DNA of 64,000 bases, taken from assembly GCF_028389875.1 (NCBI RefSeq), contig NC_084668.1, positions 21,753,493 through 21,817,492 of the forward strand. The letters are read 5' to 3'. Positions 1-13,879 of the stretch are shown piece by piece; position 1 is the first letter of the stretch; the number at the start of each line of letters is the position of its first letter. The position numbers and the translations under genes were made by a program. This DNA comes from Rhea pennata. Its lineage: Eukaryota; Chordata; Aves; Rheiformes; Rheidae. Below the pieces are notes generated by a model. The model ran no database searches, was not told the origin of the DNA, and saw only the letters and a program-made list of their open reading frames with translations.

Positions 1-3000
1 GAACGTATCAAATGCTGTTGTTTGAAGGTTGTTTAGCAGTGGGGCTAAGAACACAAATAGGCAATTAGGTATATATTTAGCAGTCTTTCTACAGGCATCT
101 GGAGTTCATTTCAGCAATAATTCAAAAACCCCAGGACACTTTTTGCCTCCTGCTGCTAAGTGGATGTAGGAGTAAAGCTGCTGTTTTCACTGACAAGACA
201 TTTCATTTGTGAAATTCTCGCACTTGTGCGTAATCGCTGTTCTAGCAAATTACAACGTAAAACACAACTCCCCACGAGTCAGAGTGAACATCATGCCTTC
301 TCAGGTGATACAGGATCAATACAGGGACAATGAAATCAATCCCCAGCTGAAGAATTGATATGAATGATATGAGCCTTCAGCTACTCTGATTAGGCTGGAC
401 AAAACGGTTACCTGAAGCCTTTATTTCAGGAAGTCTTACCATGCCTTTTCTCTAAGCACCAAACATTTGTTTTTGCTCTGTTTACACAGACATAGTCTTC
501 TCTCTTTTGTTGTTAAAGGAGTGTTTTGGTTTTTGCTACTGTTCATTTGTTTTTCTTATTAATCTTGTTTTGATTTGTACAGAGAACAAATGGCCACTTT
601 TATTCCAGGAGAAGTAGGTGAAGAAAATGATCCATTTGGCAGCCCAGATTTTCCCAGCTTATTGCTAGTTACAGAGCTCATGCTCTAAGAACTGTGAAAC
701 TCCTGAAATCTGGGCTATGCAGGAAACCCAAGCCTACTTACTTTTCTTATTCTTCCAGAATACATTCTTTCCTTGACAGAGCCATTTGAGTAAATCTCCT
801 AATGCTGTAAAGAGCTCTAAATCTGGAACTTTTCTTATGGAATGACAGTGACTGAGGGTATTTCCAAGCACTTCAGTAGAAGCAAGGGTGGAAGGAGGGT
901 AGTTAGCACAGAGGGAAGTAAAAAGTTACTAAATCCATTTAACATTTTAAAAGATGGCTTGAGGTAACAGTGGAGAAAGAATGGGTTTGAAAGAAGAAAG
1001 GATGATAGGAGATTCCAGGAAAGCCAAGCTAGCATTTACCCAGGGAAGGCACAAAGTTGGGCAATGTTCAGGTTCTTTGAACAGTGCTAGTACGAGGTTG
1101 CATTTCACTAGTTTTGATTAATTATATGAGAAGTAGAATAGAGTTTCAGGGAGCTGTTACTCATGAGTACTGCTGTCAAAAGGTGGAGGAGCAGGAAAGG
1201 GGGGTTTGCCCTCACAAGAACTATGAAGTCTCCATAAGCGTTACGCATATATACTGGCAAATTTAAAACAACAACAGTTTAACTGTATAAATGTAAATGA
1301 AGGCCTGATTTAAGGTGTTTGTAAAGAACACAATCGTACTGAGCATGTGCTGTCCACCAAATACTCATCTAGGTGAATTTGGCATGATACAGATAGTCCC
1401 TATTCTCTCCTGTCCTTGAGAGTGTCAGTGGCACTACTGTACCGTGATGTGGGATGCTATAAGCACGGATGGGTAACCGCACTCGTTGGTGTGTTCTTAC
1501 TTAATGTTTGTAGATGTGTCTAATTGGATCATCCACTTGTGAGCCTGTTTGGAAAGGTTTCTGTCATCAGAAGATGGCAAAGATAAATCTCACTGTTAAG
1601 ACTTAAAGCTGCATCATTTTGTCAAATGCCTGTCTCCTCATTGGCTGTAACGTACAGTTGCTAAATGCGATTTTTTTTCCTTATGCCACCAAACTGTGTA
1701 TAAACATAGATCTGCCAGTCCTTAGAAGAACAACTTAGTTACTTTTTATTCTTTCATTTTTAAAGCTCACGGGAGTACATACAGTCTGGTACATGGCTGA
1801 TTTCTAATTGCCTGTTCATGGCAGTAAGTATCTGCATGAACCAGACAGACATGGCATGATCCTTGCTGAGCTAAAATTAACTTCTCTTCACCGTAGTGTG
1901 CTGTAATGAACCTTAGTTGGTTATTACCAGTCTCTCTCTCATCTCTGCACTACCGGCTGAATAGCCCTTTCTGAATTTAATCACTGTTGAATGACAGTTG
2001 GAATATATCTGTGCTATTAACGCATACTGTGGGTCTCCAAATAGTGATCCAGGGTGGCCAGTTTGCACTGCTCTGTTATCCTGGAATCAGCCTCTCTGAG
2101 TGAAATGGTAGCTTTAGTTGTGAATAGGGCGGCACAGAGCCCCCATTAGTAGCGGCTGCTGCAGAGATTTGCTGAACCTCTCTTTTTCCTAGCCTTGTCC
2201 CTTTTCTAGCTGCTGTTTCTTGTTTTTTTTGTAGCCCTTAACATGTGGGAAGGTTGAGTTGTCATCTTTGATACTCATTTGCTTTCTCTGTGATGTTTTC
2301 TTCTGTTTGGCACTTTCAGCATGTTTCGTGGGAAGACAGTATGTGAACCACGGCAGAACTGCCCTGCTTCATTTCCCTGAACGTACGGGTAAAACTGAAA
2401 GCTCAAACCTACCCTTAAGAAACATCGTATTACATCAAAGCACTAACAGGCACTAGGTAAAGCAAGATTCCTGCTCAGTTACTGTGCACAGCCAGATAAA
2501 TCATTATTGCCCAGACTTGGTCTGAAGTCTGCAGTAACATGCTGTTTTGTGATGGTTTTACTCATTCTCACTGGATCCTGAAGTCAGTGAAAATCTTTCT
2601 AGCCTGGCTAGTATTATGTATAGAAGTAGATAAACATTTCCAATCATTCTACAGTAAAATAAATCCACTTTTTATTAAGAAAATAATTCTTTTTTTGACA
2701 CAGGTTTGGAATCATTTTGTTCAGAATATTGGCTGAAATAAAAGCACAAACTAGATTGAGTAGCAGATATCGAAGGAATAAGTTCTGGTTTTCATTCATG
2801 ATACTTGATTACTGATGTTATTCATGCTGCCAATGAATGGAGACTGTAGAGCTAACAACAAAAATTATCTACTGTGCTTATATTTCAGGCTTTTAGTAGT
2901 TTCAGCAAACAACTTATAACCAATCACTTTACCAAGAGGATTTAATGAAAACTTTCTGGCAAACAGTTTTTTTTAACTATAGTATATTTGAAGAAGTTAC

Positions 3001-6000
3001 AGGCTTTTTAATTATGGATTAAAAAGAAGATTTAATTAATGAAGTCTCCATAAATCTACTCAAAACCCTTATCTTAGCTCTTCAGCAGAACATATATAAT
3101 GTTGTCATCTGATCTGCCTTTGACAAATCATTATCTGATATTGTCCTTCATCGTGCCTGGTTGTTATATTTCCTCAAATTGTTTACCACTCTTGTGAGCT
3201 CCATGAAGCAAAACTTAAGTCTTTGGAGTGCTGGGTTAATAGTGATCCAGCTCTTTACAGAGAAGGTAGAAGAAATGGAAAGGTTACTTGTGTTGTTCAC
3301 CTTTGCAAGTTTGCTATGTAAATAACAAGATGTGGCATTTGCTCAGTATTTCAGTTTTTAAGATTTTCATATGATCACAAGAGGAAGAATTATATGAAAA
3401 AGGATTTCACCAGATTTTCAAAGTTGATTCTTATCCTCCTTTTTAGTTTCTACAGACTGTTCTTTGTGACTGTAATATTGCATTCTGTTGGCAAGGACAG
3501 GCTGTTCAGTCAGTGTTCTCACTTTCCTTGATTTATTATGAAAAATGTCCTTTCTAAAACCGAAGGTCTAATTGAAAACAGGACACTCAAAATTACTATG
3601 GCACTATTTTTTCCCCCAAATCATTCTGATGGATGTAAATATTTCAAGGGAAGAGAAACAGTATTGATGTTATTCCTGTGGCCAGGTATGTTAGCTGCTT
3701 TTAGATCACTCAGCAAGCCATGGTGACTGGAGAGTAAACAAGAGTTTTGATGAACTGAGGTGGCTATATTGAGGGCTGCTTCCATCATAGTGGTCTGCTC
3801 CCTCTATAAGCTTCTTTTAATGAGGGAAAATTGTCTGAATCTTCTCTGAAGTTGCATGGAGGAGGGGAGGAAAGAAGAGACTGACCATGGAAATTTACAA
3901 TTTGACTGGTTTTCATCTAAAGGAGACACAGGCAAGAAAATTTTGACCCAAAATAGATTTTTTAAAGTATTACTCCTCCTGTAAAGAGGAGAGCGGTTTT
4001 GATGCAGGAATACCACAAAGAGCCCATGCAAGGGCTGACACTCTAGGTGGCTGTAGGTAGTTTATGTGCAAGCATTCTGCATGTTTTCACCTCCCTTTCT
4101 TATCTGCAACACAGAAGCTTGCTGCCAGTGTGGTATTACATACGATGCTGCAGAGTCAATGTAAGAGCTGGACAACAAAAGGTGAACTACCTTTTGTTTT
4201 GGACTGGCCTTACAGAGGGGATCACAGTGCATCTTTGAAAGACTAGAGTTGCTAGAAGGTTGCAGCTACAGGAGGGTGCATCACACAACCCTGCTACCCT
4301 GGCTGAGGGAAGGGTGTAGCACAGCTGGGGAAAATAGTTCTTGGTGTGGACACACATGTTGAAGCACACATTGTAATTGTTCTAATGTGTTTGTATTGGG
4401 GATTTCCAGTCGCTGGTGTATGTGGCATATAAAAATCATAGCTATAGAGAAAGGTGGTAATATGATAGTTAATTTAGCAGCTTGATGTAGTAAACAGCTT
4501 TTGAATATTGTGATCAATAGCTATGATGCAGCGAAGGCCTCATTAGCAATCAGATAGGAAGAGGTCATTAGAGCAAAACACTTCAAGAGGAACTCGATCC
4601 CCAAGTGAGCACATTCTGTTCATTTTGTCAATGTTGCACCATGGCAGAGTTTGATCTGTGAAAGACATGAAATTGGAGATAATTGTTTGGAAAACTACAT
4701 TAAACTGTAAACTGTTCAAGGCTGATTTCCCAGACTTTGGTTTGGAGGAATTTCTTAAAACACTTGAGGGGACACAGGTAGAGTTGATTTAGTTGGGGGG
4801 GTGGAATTGTTTGTTTCTTTATTTTTCTTCCCCATCCATATCCTTCAGCATTTTTTTCTCTAGCTAGAGTGTAATCCTTGAGTCATTTGTTTGAAAGATG
4901 AGTCTTTGGCAGACACTGTGTCACCACACTTTCTTAGGCTGCATTTTTATGGATTTTAAAAATGTTTCTGCTAATGTCTAAGGACTAGACCAATTTATCC
5001 AAAAGTGTGGCACTTCTACCATTGATCACATGTAAGCCACCTGAAAGACGTTGGTGACCTGGCAGAGAGCTGGCTGCAGCTGTTTTGTGACATTTTGCAG
5101 ACTTCCGGACTAGTTCTATTTAGGTCCCACATTAGAGAAAGTTTGGGGAATCTTTTCCTGAGATGTCTGGCATGCGCTATAGCTAAATACAAGGCACTGT
5201 GCTTTTCCAGAAGCATAAGAAAGAGATATTCCCTGAACACAGGTACTGCATTTATTTTTAGTTGACAGAAAGAGGCATAGAGAAGGTTCTTTTGTCTTCT
5301 GATGCCCTATTTTGCAGATTGGAAACTGACCTCCTGTAGCTTACACCGAATGTCTTTCCTATTTAGAGAATAATAGGAACCCCAGGCAGAAGGATCTTGG
5401 TATGTATTCTGTGTTACTCATATAGAAGTTTTGTGTATGCTTGGAGATTTGGAAGCATCATTCCTATCATAACGTAGCTTCTCTCTGCCTGTGTGTTGCG
5501 ATCAAAGGCCTTTACATAAGCATTTTGCCAGAACACATTACTGATGGAACATTTTGCTGAGTGTAATTACGTTCTGCTGGGGAATTTGAAATCTTTCCGT
5601 TTCCTAATGTCTACAGAAAGACTGTCCTGAGATTTGAGCTTGGATTGTGAAGGTGTCACTGACCTTGTGTTTTTTTTTTTTTTCTGTCAAGGAAATATTA
5701 ATGTTCATACCAGTGACTGCAAAATTCATTAATAGAGAGGAGCTGTTGATGAGAAGAAATTGAGTGAACAGGAAAGAACAACTGAACCCAGAACAGTGAC
5801 AGCTTGATCAGAATAGTTCCTTTTACAGTACATCAAACATGAATAATTTCCTGTCTGTTGTATCATTTTAGTTAAGTAATTGGAAATCCTATTGATCTGC
5901 GCAGGGCTTAAAATAACGCAGTCTCAGCAGCAGGGCTGTCATTTCTACAAAGAGGTATTGTTGTCCGTTACAGCAGTGCCCATATCTACAGCTGCTGAAC

Positions 6001-9000
6001 CTGTGTTAGCACCATGTCAGGAGTTGCAGGCCTCAGCTAGCTTATAAATCCTCTGACAACAAGGACTGGTATGGATGAGTAGAATTTTGCATGTTTCTAA
6101 CCTCACTGATAAATCTGAAGTATCTTAACTTAATATTGCTCTGCATTTTGAATGTGTCAGACTGACTCAAGTGTTTATATCCTTTCTATCACTGCACTTT
6201 GCAGAGATGTTTTATCAGCTTACTGTCTAAAGGCGGTCATGAGCAGGACCAACACAAAACAACCAAGGAGTTCCTCTTAGATGTCGTTGGAAGACCGTCT
6301 CTCTCTCCTGCTCGATCCTTCCTTTCCTGTTTCATTGATGCGGTGCGGGTGACTGGTTGGTCTGACTATTCTCAGTTCACAGTGGATCTCTGCCCCTCTT
6401 ATTCACCATGCTGATTAGTACTGATTAGTAGCATAAATCCCACTTTGAGGCACTAAAAATCTAAGAGACAGCAAGACCTGAAAAGGAAAATCAGCATGGT
6501 CTTTCACTAAGCAAGAACCAAGAAGCATCTGTTCAGAGCAGAATAGTGATTAAAAAAAAAAAAAAAAAAGCAGTTGTAACAGAAGCTGGCTGAGATGCAG
6601 CTCAGAAGATGGAGGAATTGGCAGTGCAAACCTTTATGTGCTGGGTTTGCTGTAATTAAATATTTAATTGTGCTACAGATGGAGGGCTCCAGGACGTGTC
6701 AGTGCTATAGACCAAGGTTTCTTGGACTTGAAGACTACTTTTGCCCATTGTTTCATACTCTCAGATAAAATGTTTGGCAGCTCATTTTAGGTCTCACAGG
6801 CAGATAAATCTGTCTGTTAGATGACCTGTGTAAAGTTAGCTTAGCACTATAATTGCAAGTAACTAAGGATGGCCTAGGATATGAAGTCCTGTTAGATTTC
6901 AATCAGTGCCTAAATCCTGGAGATAAACTTTGACTACTGATGAGCTGCAGCTGATTTATCTCACTATGACTGAGCAATAGGTGCACATGTAAGTGCTTTT
7001 ACATACCACTCCCTCTTCATTTGTCCACGGCTGTTAATGACTTTTTATCCTCTCAGTTTTTGGGGCTTTTTTATGCAAGTAGTCCATAGTATTCTATGAA
7101 CAAGCTATTAAATTAGATCTCCCAACCTCTTTGTGAGACAGACAAAACATACCAATATCCAGCGTCCATTTTTAATAATAGGCAAACTGTGTAAAGAAAT
7201 TTGAACATTTCTTAGATGACATTAATAAAAAGTTAATAGAACAGCTAAGTACAGAATCTGGAACTCTTCAGTCTTTTGTTCTCTGTACTTACTAGTTTCC
7301 ATGTGTAATGAAGGATAAACTGTCATGTTTTGAGATGGAAGTAAGCTCAATTTTTTATTTTTCAAAAGAAAAAATCAAGGAAACAAACTTTTAAGCATTC
7401 CTGAAAATAGTATGCAAAACTGTTGGATTACTTGTACTAAATAAGGTCCAAATTTCAGTAATGCCTACTTAGATGTAATTATCTATTTGCTATATAATGA
7501 ATGCAGTATGGAAAATGGCCCAGGCCAGCTGGTTATGGTATAATATAGCATACTATCATGAACTGTACACAAGTTAAAGGAGATGAAGACATTTATTCTG
7601 TAATTATATTGACAAGTTGTCCTTAATTATACTATGAGACTCCTGGCTATTCCACTGTAGTAACAACATGCCTTTCATTCAGCTTGTTGCCATCAGTGTG
7701 TGTTGGTTACTGGGCAACACTGCAGAAGTTAGGGCAACTTGCGGTAGCATTCGTTTCAGCTGCACAGTTTCTGCTTCCTTTGGATGTGATAGTAGTGCCC
7801 AGCATGGCAGTCACCCTGCTATGCTTAATTCTGCAGAGTGTATCGTGAATTTCCTGCCTGTCTGGAAAACTGCCTGCTTTTTCCACATGGCCTTCTTTCT
7901 CATTTCCTTTCATTCCTCTCAGGATCCTTTCAGAAACAAATGCAGCACGTTTTTGTCAGTTCTCAAATAAATTTAAGTATGCTTTTTACTCTTCCTGCCA
8001 TCCATTTTTCTTTATCTCTCTTCCTTTATCTCCACTTTTTTGCTCCATCCCATGTGCAAGACAAACTTGCCAAAAACTAGTTTCTGTTTTCTAAGACACT
8101 GGAGCTGTGCCCATTAAGTTGACGGGAGGGAGGGCAACCTTTTCCCAGTCGGTGTATGAGCCTGGTGCTGATAGCCTTCTGAGTACTGCTTCTCAGACTA
8201 GATAAGGAGTTAAATGGTAGAGAAAACCTGTGCTGCTGTTGATGCAGTACAGCTGATTGTTTAGGAGCTGTTTAAAACATGTTAATTTTATTCTGAGTCT
8301 TCAATTACAGCAGTAGTACAGTAAGTACAGAATTACCTTTCTCAGTGGCTCATATATTATACCTGAAAGTTTAGCACAGATTTCTGTAGGAGTAGATTGG
8401 GTTTAAAGCGTCGAATTTGTTTTCTTCTGCCTCCATCAGCCACACTACTTAGCTGAGGGTGCTAAACTGAGAGCTTCAGGCTTCCAGGTGCACAAAGTAC
8501 ATCCCACTGGTGATGCATTTAACAGGAGAAGAGGGGAAAAATACCTTCCAGAGCATTCTGTTCCTTTGCTCAGCTATTAACCTTTTTCAGGGATCCTGAC
8601 AAATTGCTAAGGTCCAGAGAGAACCTATTTTCAAGAACAGAAGCTGATATTTTTTTCCAAATTGTGGAGATCTGAGAAATGCTAACCAGAGTTCTCAGAG
8701 AAGTAGAACACTTTTAGGTTAAAATAACTTATTTCTGTCAGATCAAATCCAGCTGTTTGAAGTCCGATAGCCAAGAATCAAAGTTGCCACCATTAATTTT
8801 GAAAAGCTGAGAGTTAATCACTGGAGAGTTTTGAAAAATTGCAGCAAGCATGTTTGCAGATTTAAGTACCTGAATAAGTTCTGAGAGTTTGAACCAAGAA
8901 TTTATTTGCATTTTCATCCCATAGTCACTTTCTCCAATGTGTATTCCATTCTCATGCTTTTTCCAGTCTCTGTTATATGTGCAGTTGGTTAAAGTGCTTC

Positions 9001-11430
9001 AGTTGAATCCTTTCAAAAGTGGAATTTGGAGGAAAGTTGTCCGGGCTTCCCTTTCTTCCTCTTCCCCTGGCTCCACAGCCTCTGCACGTGACGTCAGCTC
9101 CCTCTGTTCTGTCCCACTGACTAGATGATTTTCTTCCGTATTTTTTAATATGAGATAAACTTTCAACATAAACCAGTTACATGCTTTCCTCTGATTTTTC
9201 TGTAGTTCTCTGTATTTTCATTCAGCTTTTACTCTAATATACAGTAGATGACTCATTGGAACAGCGAGGTTGCTTTTGGAATCAGAAGCGGATTTTATAG
9301 GCTTGTTGTCTTCCTAATACTTTGGATTTTTGCAAGAACAGACCATCTCCATCTCTAATGCTACTTTTTTAAGTTGACTTAGTGGAAGTCCTCAGGGATT
9401 AATTTGATCTAGTGAATCAAAATGTAAATAGAAACCTGTAACTGCATTTACAGTTCTGGAGTGGCTGAGATTTTATACACATAAAAGGCAATTAGATGTA
9501 ACAGTAGTAGCTTTACATACAGGAATTACTGACTTCAAGTTTGATATAGTAGTTATGATTGAAATGACTTTCAGTGGAATAAACAGGACTGACTGTAACT
9601 GTTTTGAGTGTCTCCTTGAATTATAAATTGGGGTGTTACTGTGCCACGTAGAGCCACCATTGGCAGAACAAATTGTATAAAGCTGAGATTAGAGAGTTTT
9701 AGCTGGTAGTGAGGTTTTTTTTTTTTTTTGCTTTAACAGAAAAATTGGTTCATTTTCTGATGTTCACATCATAAACAGATGTATTGTAAAAACACAGCTG
9801 TATGAATAAGGTTATAAAGCATCCCCTTTCACTACAACTTGGAAGAATTATGAAGCAATCATGCAGTTTAGCGTAAGAAAGCAAAAATAAAAAGGAAAAT
9901 ATTTATTATGAAATGCCCTGCAGTATGAAGACCAGTCTGTTAGCTTATTAGAAATCATTGACTAATTTCTGACCGTGGCTGTTTGTACACATAAATCATG
10001 ACCTCTAAAGGTAGTATTCTGGGTTTCTGTGTGATGTATAAGTCTTATTAATATTACCTGAGCTACTCTTTCTGTTGCTGGAAAGGACTGTGATAAAGGT
10101 GGCTGCGTAGTAAAAGGTTGTGCCTGGCATCTCTTAAGTTTTCAAACCTTGCTCAGGGGCTCAGTGCATCGAGAGCTGTGCCCAGAAGCCCTCACAGGGC
10201 CTTAGGTCTCTTTCTCACAAACCAGGTTGCTGCTGTGGAGGGCTGGGTAGTTATTTGCTTGATTAAATGTGCCATCTAGTGGTTATCTGATGATAATTGA
10301 TTTTAAAAAAATGAACACAAAGCCAATGGACTTTTAAATGGATTTTTATACCAGCGGGGAAAATGGATGGAAGTTCACAAATCCTCATATTTACTCCTTT
10401 TTTTCTCAAAGTAACAGGCATTCTTAAGTCGTCATTTTTTTTTTTCTGAAAGCGTAATTGCTTTCTACTGTCTGTTACCCACTCTCTGTTACCAGGCTGT
10501 TTGCTAAGATCTAAATAGAAATCATCTTCTATATTGGAATATTTGGGCAGAATAATTAATGCTGTATTGACAAAGCTTCATAAGCTATATTTTAAAGTTG
10601 CTTTCAGCGCCAGCATCTGAAACTTTGGTTTCCAAAGCTTGGTTCAGATAACCAGAACTGCCTTAATTTCCTTGACACCCAATCCCTGGCCACAAGCGTT
10701 TCCCTGATGTCTACTGTTCTTTTTTGTTAACGGCTAAACTTCTGTCATGTTTGTACTTAACTGTTACGCATATTGGATCTTGCACCCAGTGCCTACCAGA
10801 GGTAACCCTCTTCTGCTGCACAGTACCTTAATGGTTATCATAGTCATCTGGCTTGTTCAAGAACCGGGGTTAAGTCTGGTTGATTTATTTTGATCTGAGG
10901 TTCCTACCAGTGCTGGTATTTTCACTAAGTAGGAATTTATGTTGGAACACTCAGCTGGAGCTCCCGTTCATTCAGAGAGGTTGAATCCTATCAGGTGTTT
11001 GCCGTTGTTTCATACCCTGCTAATATCCCATCCTAACTGATCAGTATCAGACTGTTTTTAAGTTCCACGGAACGCATCAGCAGAGGAAGTTGAGATGAAA
11101 AAGCTTTATTTCAAAGAATGGAATAAAGTAACCTTTATTATTGATCAGGAAAAGAGTTATTTGAGACAACTAACACCTACCAACTTGAAAAAAAAAGCAG
11201 AAAGGGATACTGAGAAGGTGATGTTTCTTACGGGTGTTGTTTACCTCTGGAGACAGAATCATTTGTCACTTCTCTTCTACTACAAGTCAGTCCCAGTCAC
11301 TGTTGCTCTGGGAATCAAATATATGTGTGGATCCCATCTAATCAAATATTTGTCATCTTGATTTAAGAAAAGGTTCCTTTAGATTGTTGTTGACTTAAAA
11401 CATCATTTTTTCTGTTACTTTCTTCCATAG
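1..11430 (+). other. CERS6: CERS6 intron (3' part), no exon seen
   Basis: This stretch lies upstream of the first recognisable CERS6 exon. I looked for the preceding CERS6 exon, which encodes the luminal and transmembrane stretch before the ILNTT motif, and did not find it, so the intron extends beyond the left edge. The open frames here (the longest is about 100 codons, at 7668-7970) show no domain, no paired splice sites and no protein-like composition. The region contains homopolymer runs at about 5670, 6552 and 9715 and is otherwise unremarkable AT-rich intronic DNA. Confidence 0.75.
6552..6569 (+). repeat. A18 homopolymer in CERS6 intron
   Basis: A run of 18 A followed by gcag. No retrogene or SINE body was recognised upstream. 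Confidence 0.8.
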
Positions 11431-11587
11431 GATATTAAACACAACATTGTTTGAACTACACGAAGCTCTAGGCAATTTTCCTGCCTGGTGGGTTTTAAAC
11501 ATACTGCTTGCGGTTCTTCAAGTTCTGCACTGTTTTTGGTCTTATCTAATCATAAAAGCAGCCTATAAAGCTATTTCAAAGGGCAAG
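11431..11587 (+). CDS. CERS6: CERS6 penultimate constitutive coding exon
   Basis: The exon follows the acceptor tcttccatag and ends in AAG before the donor gtaaga. It contributes one base to a split codon and then 52 full codons, ending in phase 0. The translation starts [20 protein letters not shown], continues through a hydrophobic helix of about 20 residues (the last transmembrane segment of the TLC domain), and ends [11 protein letters not shown] at the membrane-cytosol boundary. Compared with the human protein as I recall it, the changes are conservative, for example ISKGK for VSRGK. Confidence 0.95.
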
Positions 11588-13879
11588 GTAAGACTTCACA
11601 GTTATGTTTCACGTTTAACATTTTAACTTTTTCAGAATTAACAAAGCTCTGGTCATGGACTTTCTGATTACTTGTTCTTTCTATTTCATAGCACGTTGTT
11701 GAAGACACTTGTTATTATTTCTTCTTTCCTTTAATAGAAACTTTTCCTCCCTTCTTCTGATAAATACCAAACAAATTAACATGTTATTTTTAGTGATCGT
11801 ATTTGTATATACTTCCACACTTTCTTTTTGTAATTTGGTGCGCTGAACCCAACCACAATTAGGGAAATTAGATTAAAAAAAGAAAAAAGAGGAAGCAAAT
11901 TGGTTTCTGTGGGCTGCCAGTTCTGTTATTTTTCTTTATATTGGTTGCTAGAAAAGCGTTCATTTCCCAGCTAATAGAGGTAATAATAATAATGCATATT
12001 AAAACTTTACTTTCGTCGTTAGTGGCAAAGTTACTGATCACAACCTCCTTTGGTCTTTAGTATTAGTGAGGCTCTGCAAAGGACTATGTATTCTCTTTCT
12101 AGGAATCCTATAGTGAGACTTCTTGTGATGAAATTTAGTATCTTGCTACCACTGTTATGGTTAAAAGGGAGATGTAATTTACAGACCTGCTAACTGCAGT
12201 ACGCTGTCTATGCTAATACTGCACTCAAAATTGCATTTATAGACCTAGTCATGTAAAGTACAAGAAGCCATTTTTCCCCCAAAATGGTAGAGCATGCAAA
12301 TAAATATTTTAGACATATGACCAACCTGAAGTAAATGGGATTATTCCTGCAAAGCACTGCTTTCTAAGAATGTATTTGAGGGCTTAGCCTCTTGCTGGAC
12401 TGAGTACAGAATCTGTCACTCACTCTGTATGAAAGACAATGCAGCTGTGAACTGTGTTTTGCCTGGAAGCCACACTTCTTTTCTCCTCTGCTTTGGCAAT
12501 TATTAGCCTCAGCTGTCCTGTTTGAATTAAACCAGTGACTTCAAAGAGTATTATATACCCTCTCTTACTCTGCTTGTTTGTCCTTCTCCTTGTGCTGTGC
12601 TGGAAGGCTGGGAAGTGGAACCCTTTGCATGTAAGTTCCTTAAATTCAATATGCTAAATATTTATTCTGTGCAATATTTTTTTTCTTTTGCGGTTTCTGT
12701 ATGTATTTATAGCTGATATTTATGTTTATATCTGATATTTATATCCAATATCTATGTTTAAGGAAGACTATTTCTAAAGCTGGTTTTTACTTCTTGCTTA
12801 TGCATTACCTAATACTATTCAAACCCATTCTTATCTGTAGTATCTAGGTATTGTTGTATTAAAACCATTTTTATACATGGTATATTGCTGCATTTTAAAA
12901 ATAAGAGTTAATCACATCCATAACAAAAGGGTATGCAGTATAGAATCTTCTTTTGATTGTTTGCTTTCAGGATATGACTCTAGCAGAACACTTGGCCCTG
13001 TAATCTAATACCCTAGAAGAGTTTAAGATGATGCAGAACAACTGGATCGTTTAGTCTGCCTTATATTTATCATAGGCACTCAGTACGCCATGCTGGTCCC
13101 ATTGACTTTTGGCTGATGAAAAGTAATTCTACATATATCACTATTTTCCCAACAGGTTTAATATAAAAGTCCCTTTATGTAAAAGAGACTGAAATAATCT
13201 GTTAGAGCAGTGTTAAGTACAGAATCAAATTTCTGACCTCAACTGAAATCCAATTTCATCAGTGTCAGAACTGCAGGCTTGCTAGACATTGGCATTAAAA
13301 GCTACTTATTAGCAGGTATCCTGAACCAGGTATTAGTCTTTGTATGTGTTAAAGATACAGGAAATAAATTTATAGTATGATGTTAGAGGGGAGGGAGGGG
13401 TACTAGACTGAACTAGAGAACCTGAACTGTGGTTACCTTTAGTCTGTGCACAACCCTTTGTCTTAACCCTGTACCTTCACTTGAATGTACTAACTTTTGA
13501 TGCAAAGTTCTCACTTTTTCTTTGAGTACAGAGTTTGCATGTATAGGCATCCGTGTTTGAAATGAGTCTAGACAGATAAGGGCAGAGAAGTATGCCAGAG
13601 CTGAGACTGCTTTCAAAGTTCCGTTTGAAAAAAGCTTGAATTCTCTGATTCTGGCTGAAACAAAAAGGTTTTCCCTTAAATAGTCTGTTGCTTGTTTTTG
13701 TTTCTCAAATTCTACAGGTAGCAAAGGATGACCGAAGTGACATTGAGTCAAGCTCAGATGAGGAAGAAACAGGACCTCGTTCAAAGACATCACACAGCAC
13801 TATCACCACTAACGGGACTGGCAGTGCCAATGGGACAAATGGGTATCTTACCAGTGGCACTTGCTCAGAGGAGCATTAA
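11431..13879 (+). CDS. CERS6: Ceramide synthase 6, C-terminal part (gene runs in from the left)
   Basis: Ceramide synthases are multi-pass ER membrane enzymes that N-acylate sphinganine or sphingosine with a fatty acyl-CoA; CERS6 prefers C14-C16 acyl chains. Only the last part of the gene is here: join 11431-11587 and 13718-13879, with an optional cassette at 12607-12630. The translated segments match the mammalian CERS6 C-terminus almost residue for residue ([25 protein letters not shown], then [14 protein letters not shown] and NGTNGYL). They include the end of the TLC domain with its last transmembrane helix and the cytosolic acidic Ser-rich tail. Among CERS paralogues, the NGTNGYL ending and the 8-residue cassette point to CERS6. 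The TLC catalytic histidines lie in upstream exons outside the window. Confidence 0.95.
12607..12630 (+). CDS. CERS6: CERS6 24-nt alternative cassette microexon
   Basis: The exon has 24 nt, exactly eight codons in phase 0, reading AGKWNPLH. It is preceded by a long pyrimidine-rich tract (from about 12560) and an AAG acceptor, and followed by the strong donor gtaagt. The same eight residues occur in the longer annotated human CERS6 isoform, between the last TLC helix and the acidic tail. Both flanking introns are phase 0, so inclusion or skipping keeps the frame. It is too short to be found by ORF calling and was found by reading the intron. Confidence 0.88.
13718..13879 (+). CDS. CERS6: CERS6 terminal coding exon
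   Basis: The exon follows the acceptor tctcaaattctacag and opens in phase 0 with [17 protein letters not shown]. It encodes 53 residues and stops with TAA at 13877-13879. The tail is cytosolic and very acidic. Its Ser-Asp/Glu clusters match the consensus of casein kinase 2 sites, which in ceramide synthases are reported to be phosphorylated and to affect activity. A Thr/Asn/Gly-rich stretch follows, with NGTNGYL conserved against mammals. An open frame of 126 codons on the other strand here is a shadow. Confidence 0.96.
   Translation, partial: VAKDDRSDIESSSDEEETGPRSKTSHSTITTNGTGSANGTNGYLTSGTCSEEH

Noticed and set aside
7668-8080. 100- and 80-codon + strand ORFs in the CERS6 intron
   Set aside because: Hydrophobic and Ser/Phe-rich content typical of pyrimidine-rich intronic DNA; no conserved motif.
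13413-13793. 126-codon - strand ORF overlapping the last CERS6 exon
   Set aside because: It is a shadow of the + strand exon and intron, with no domain and no splice support.
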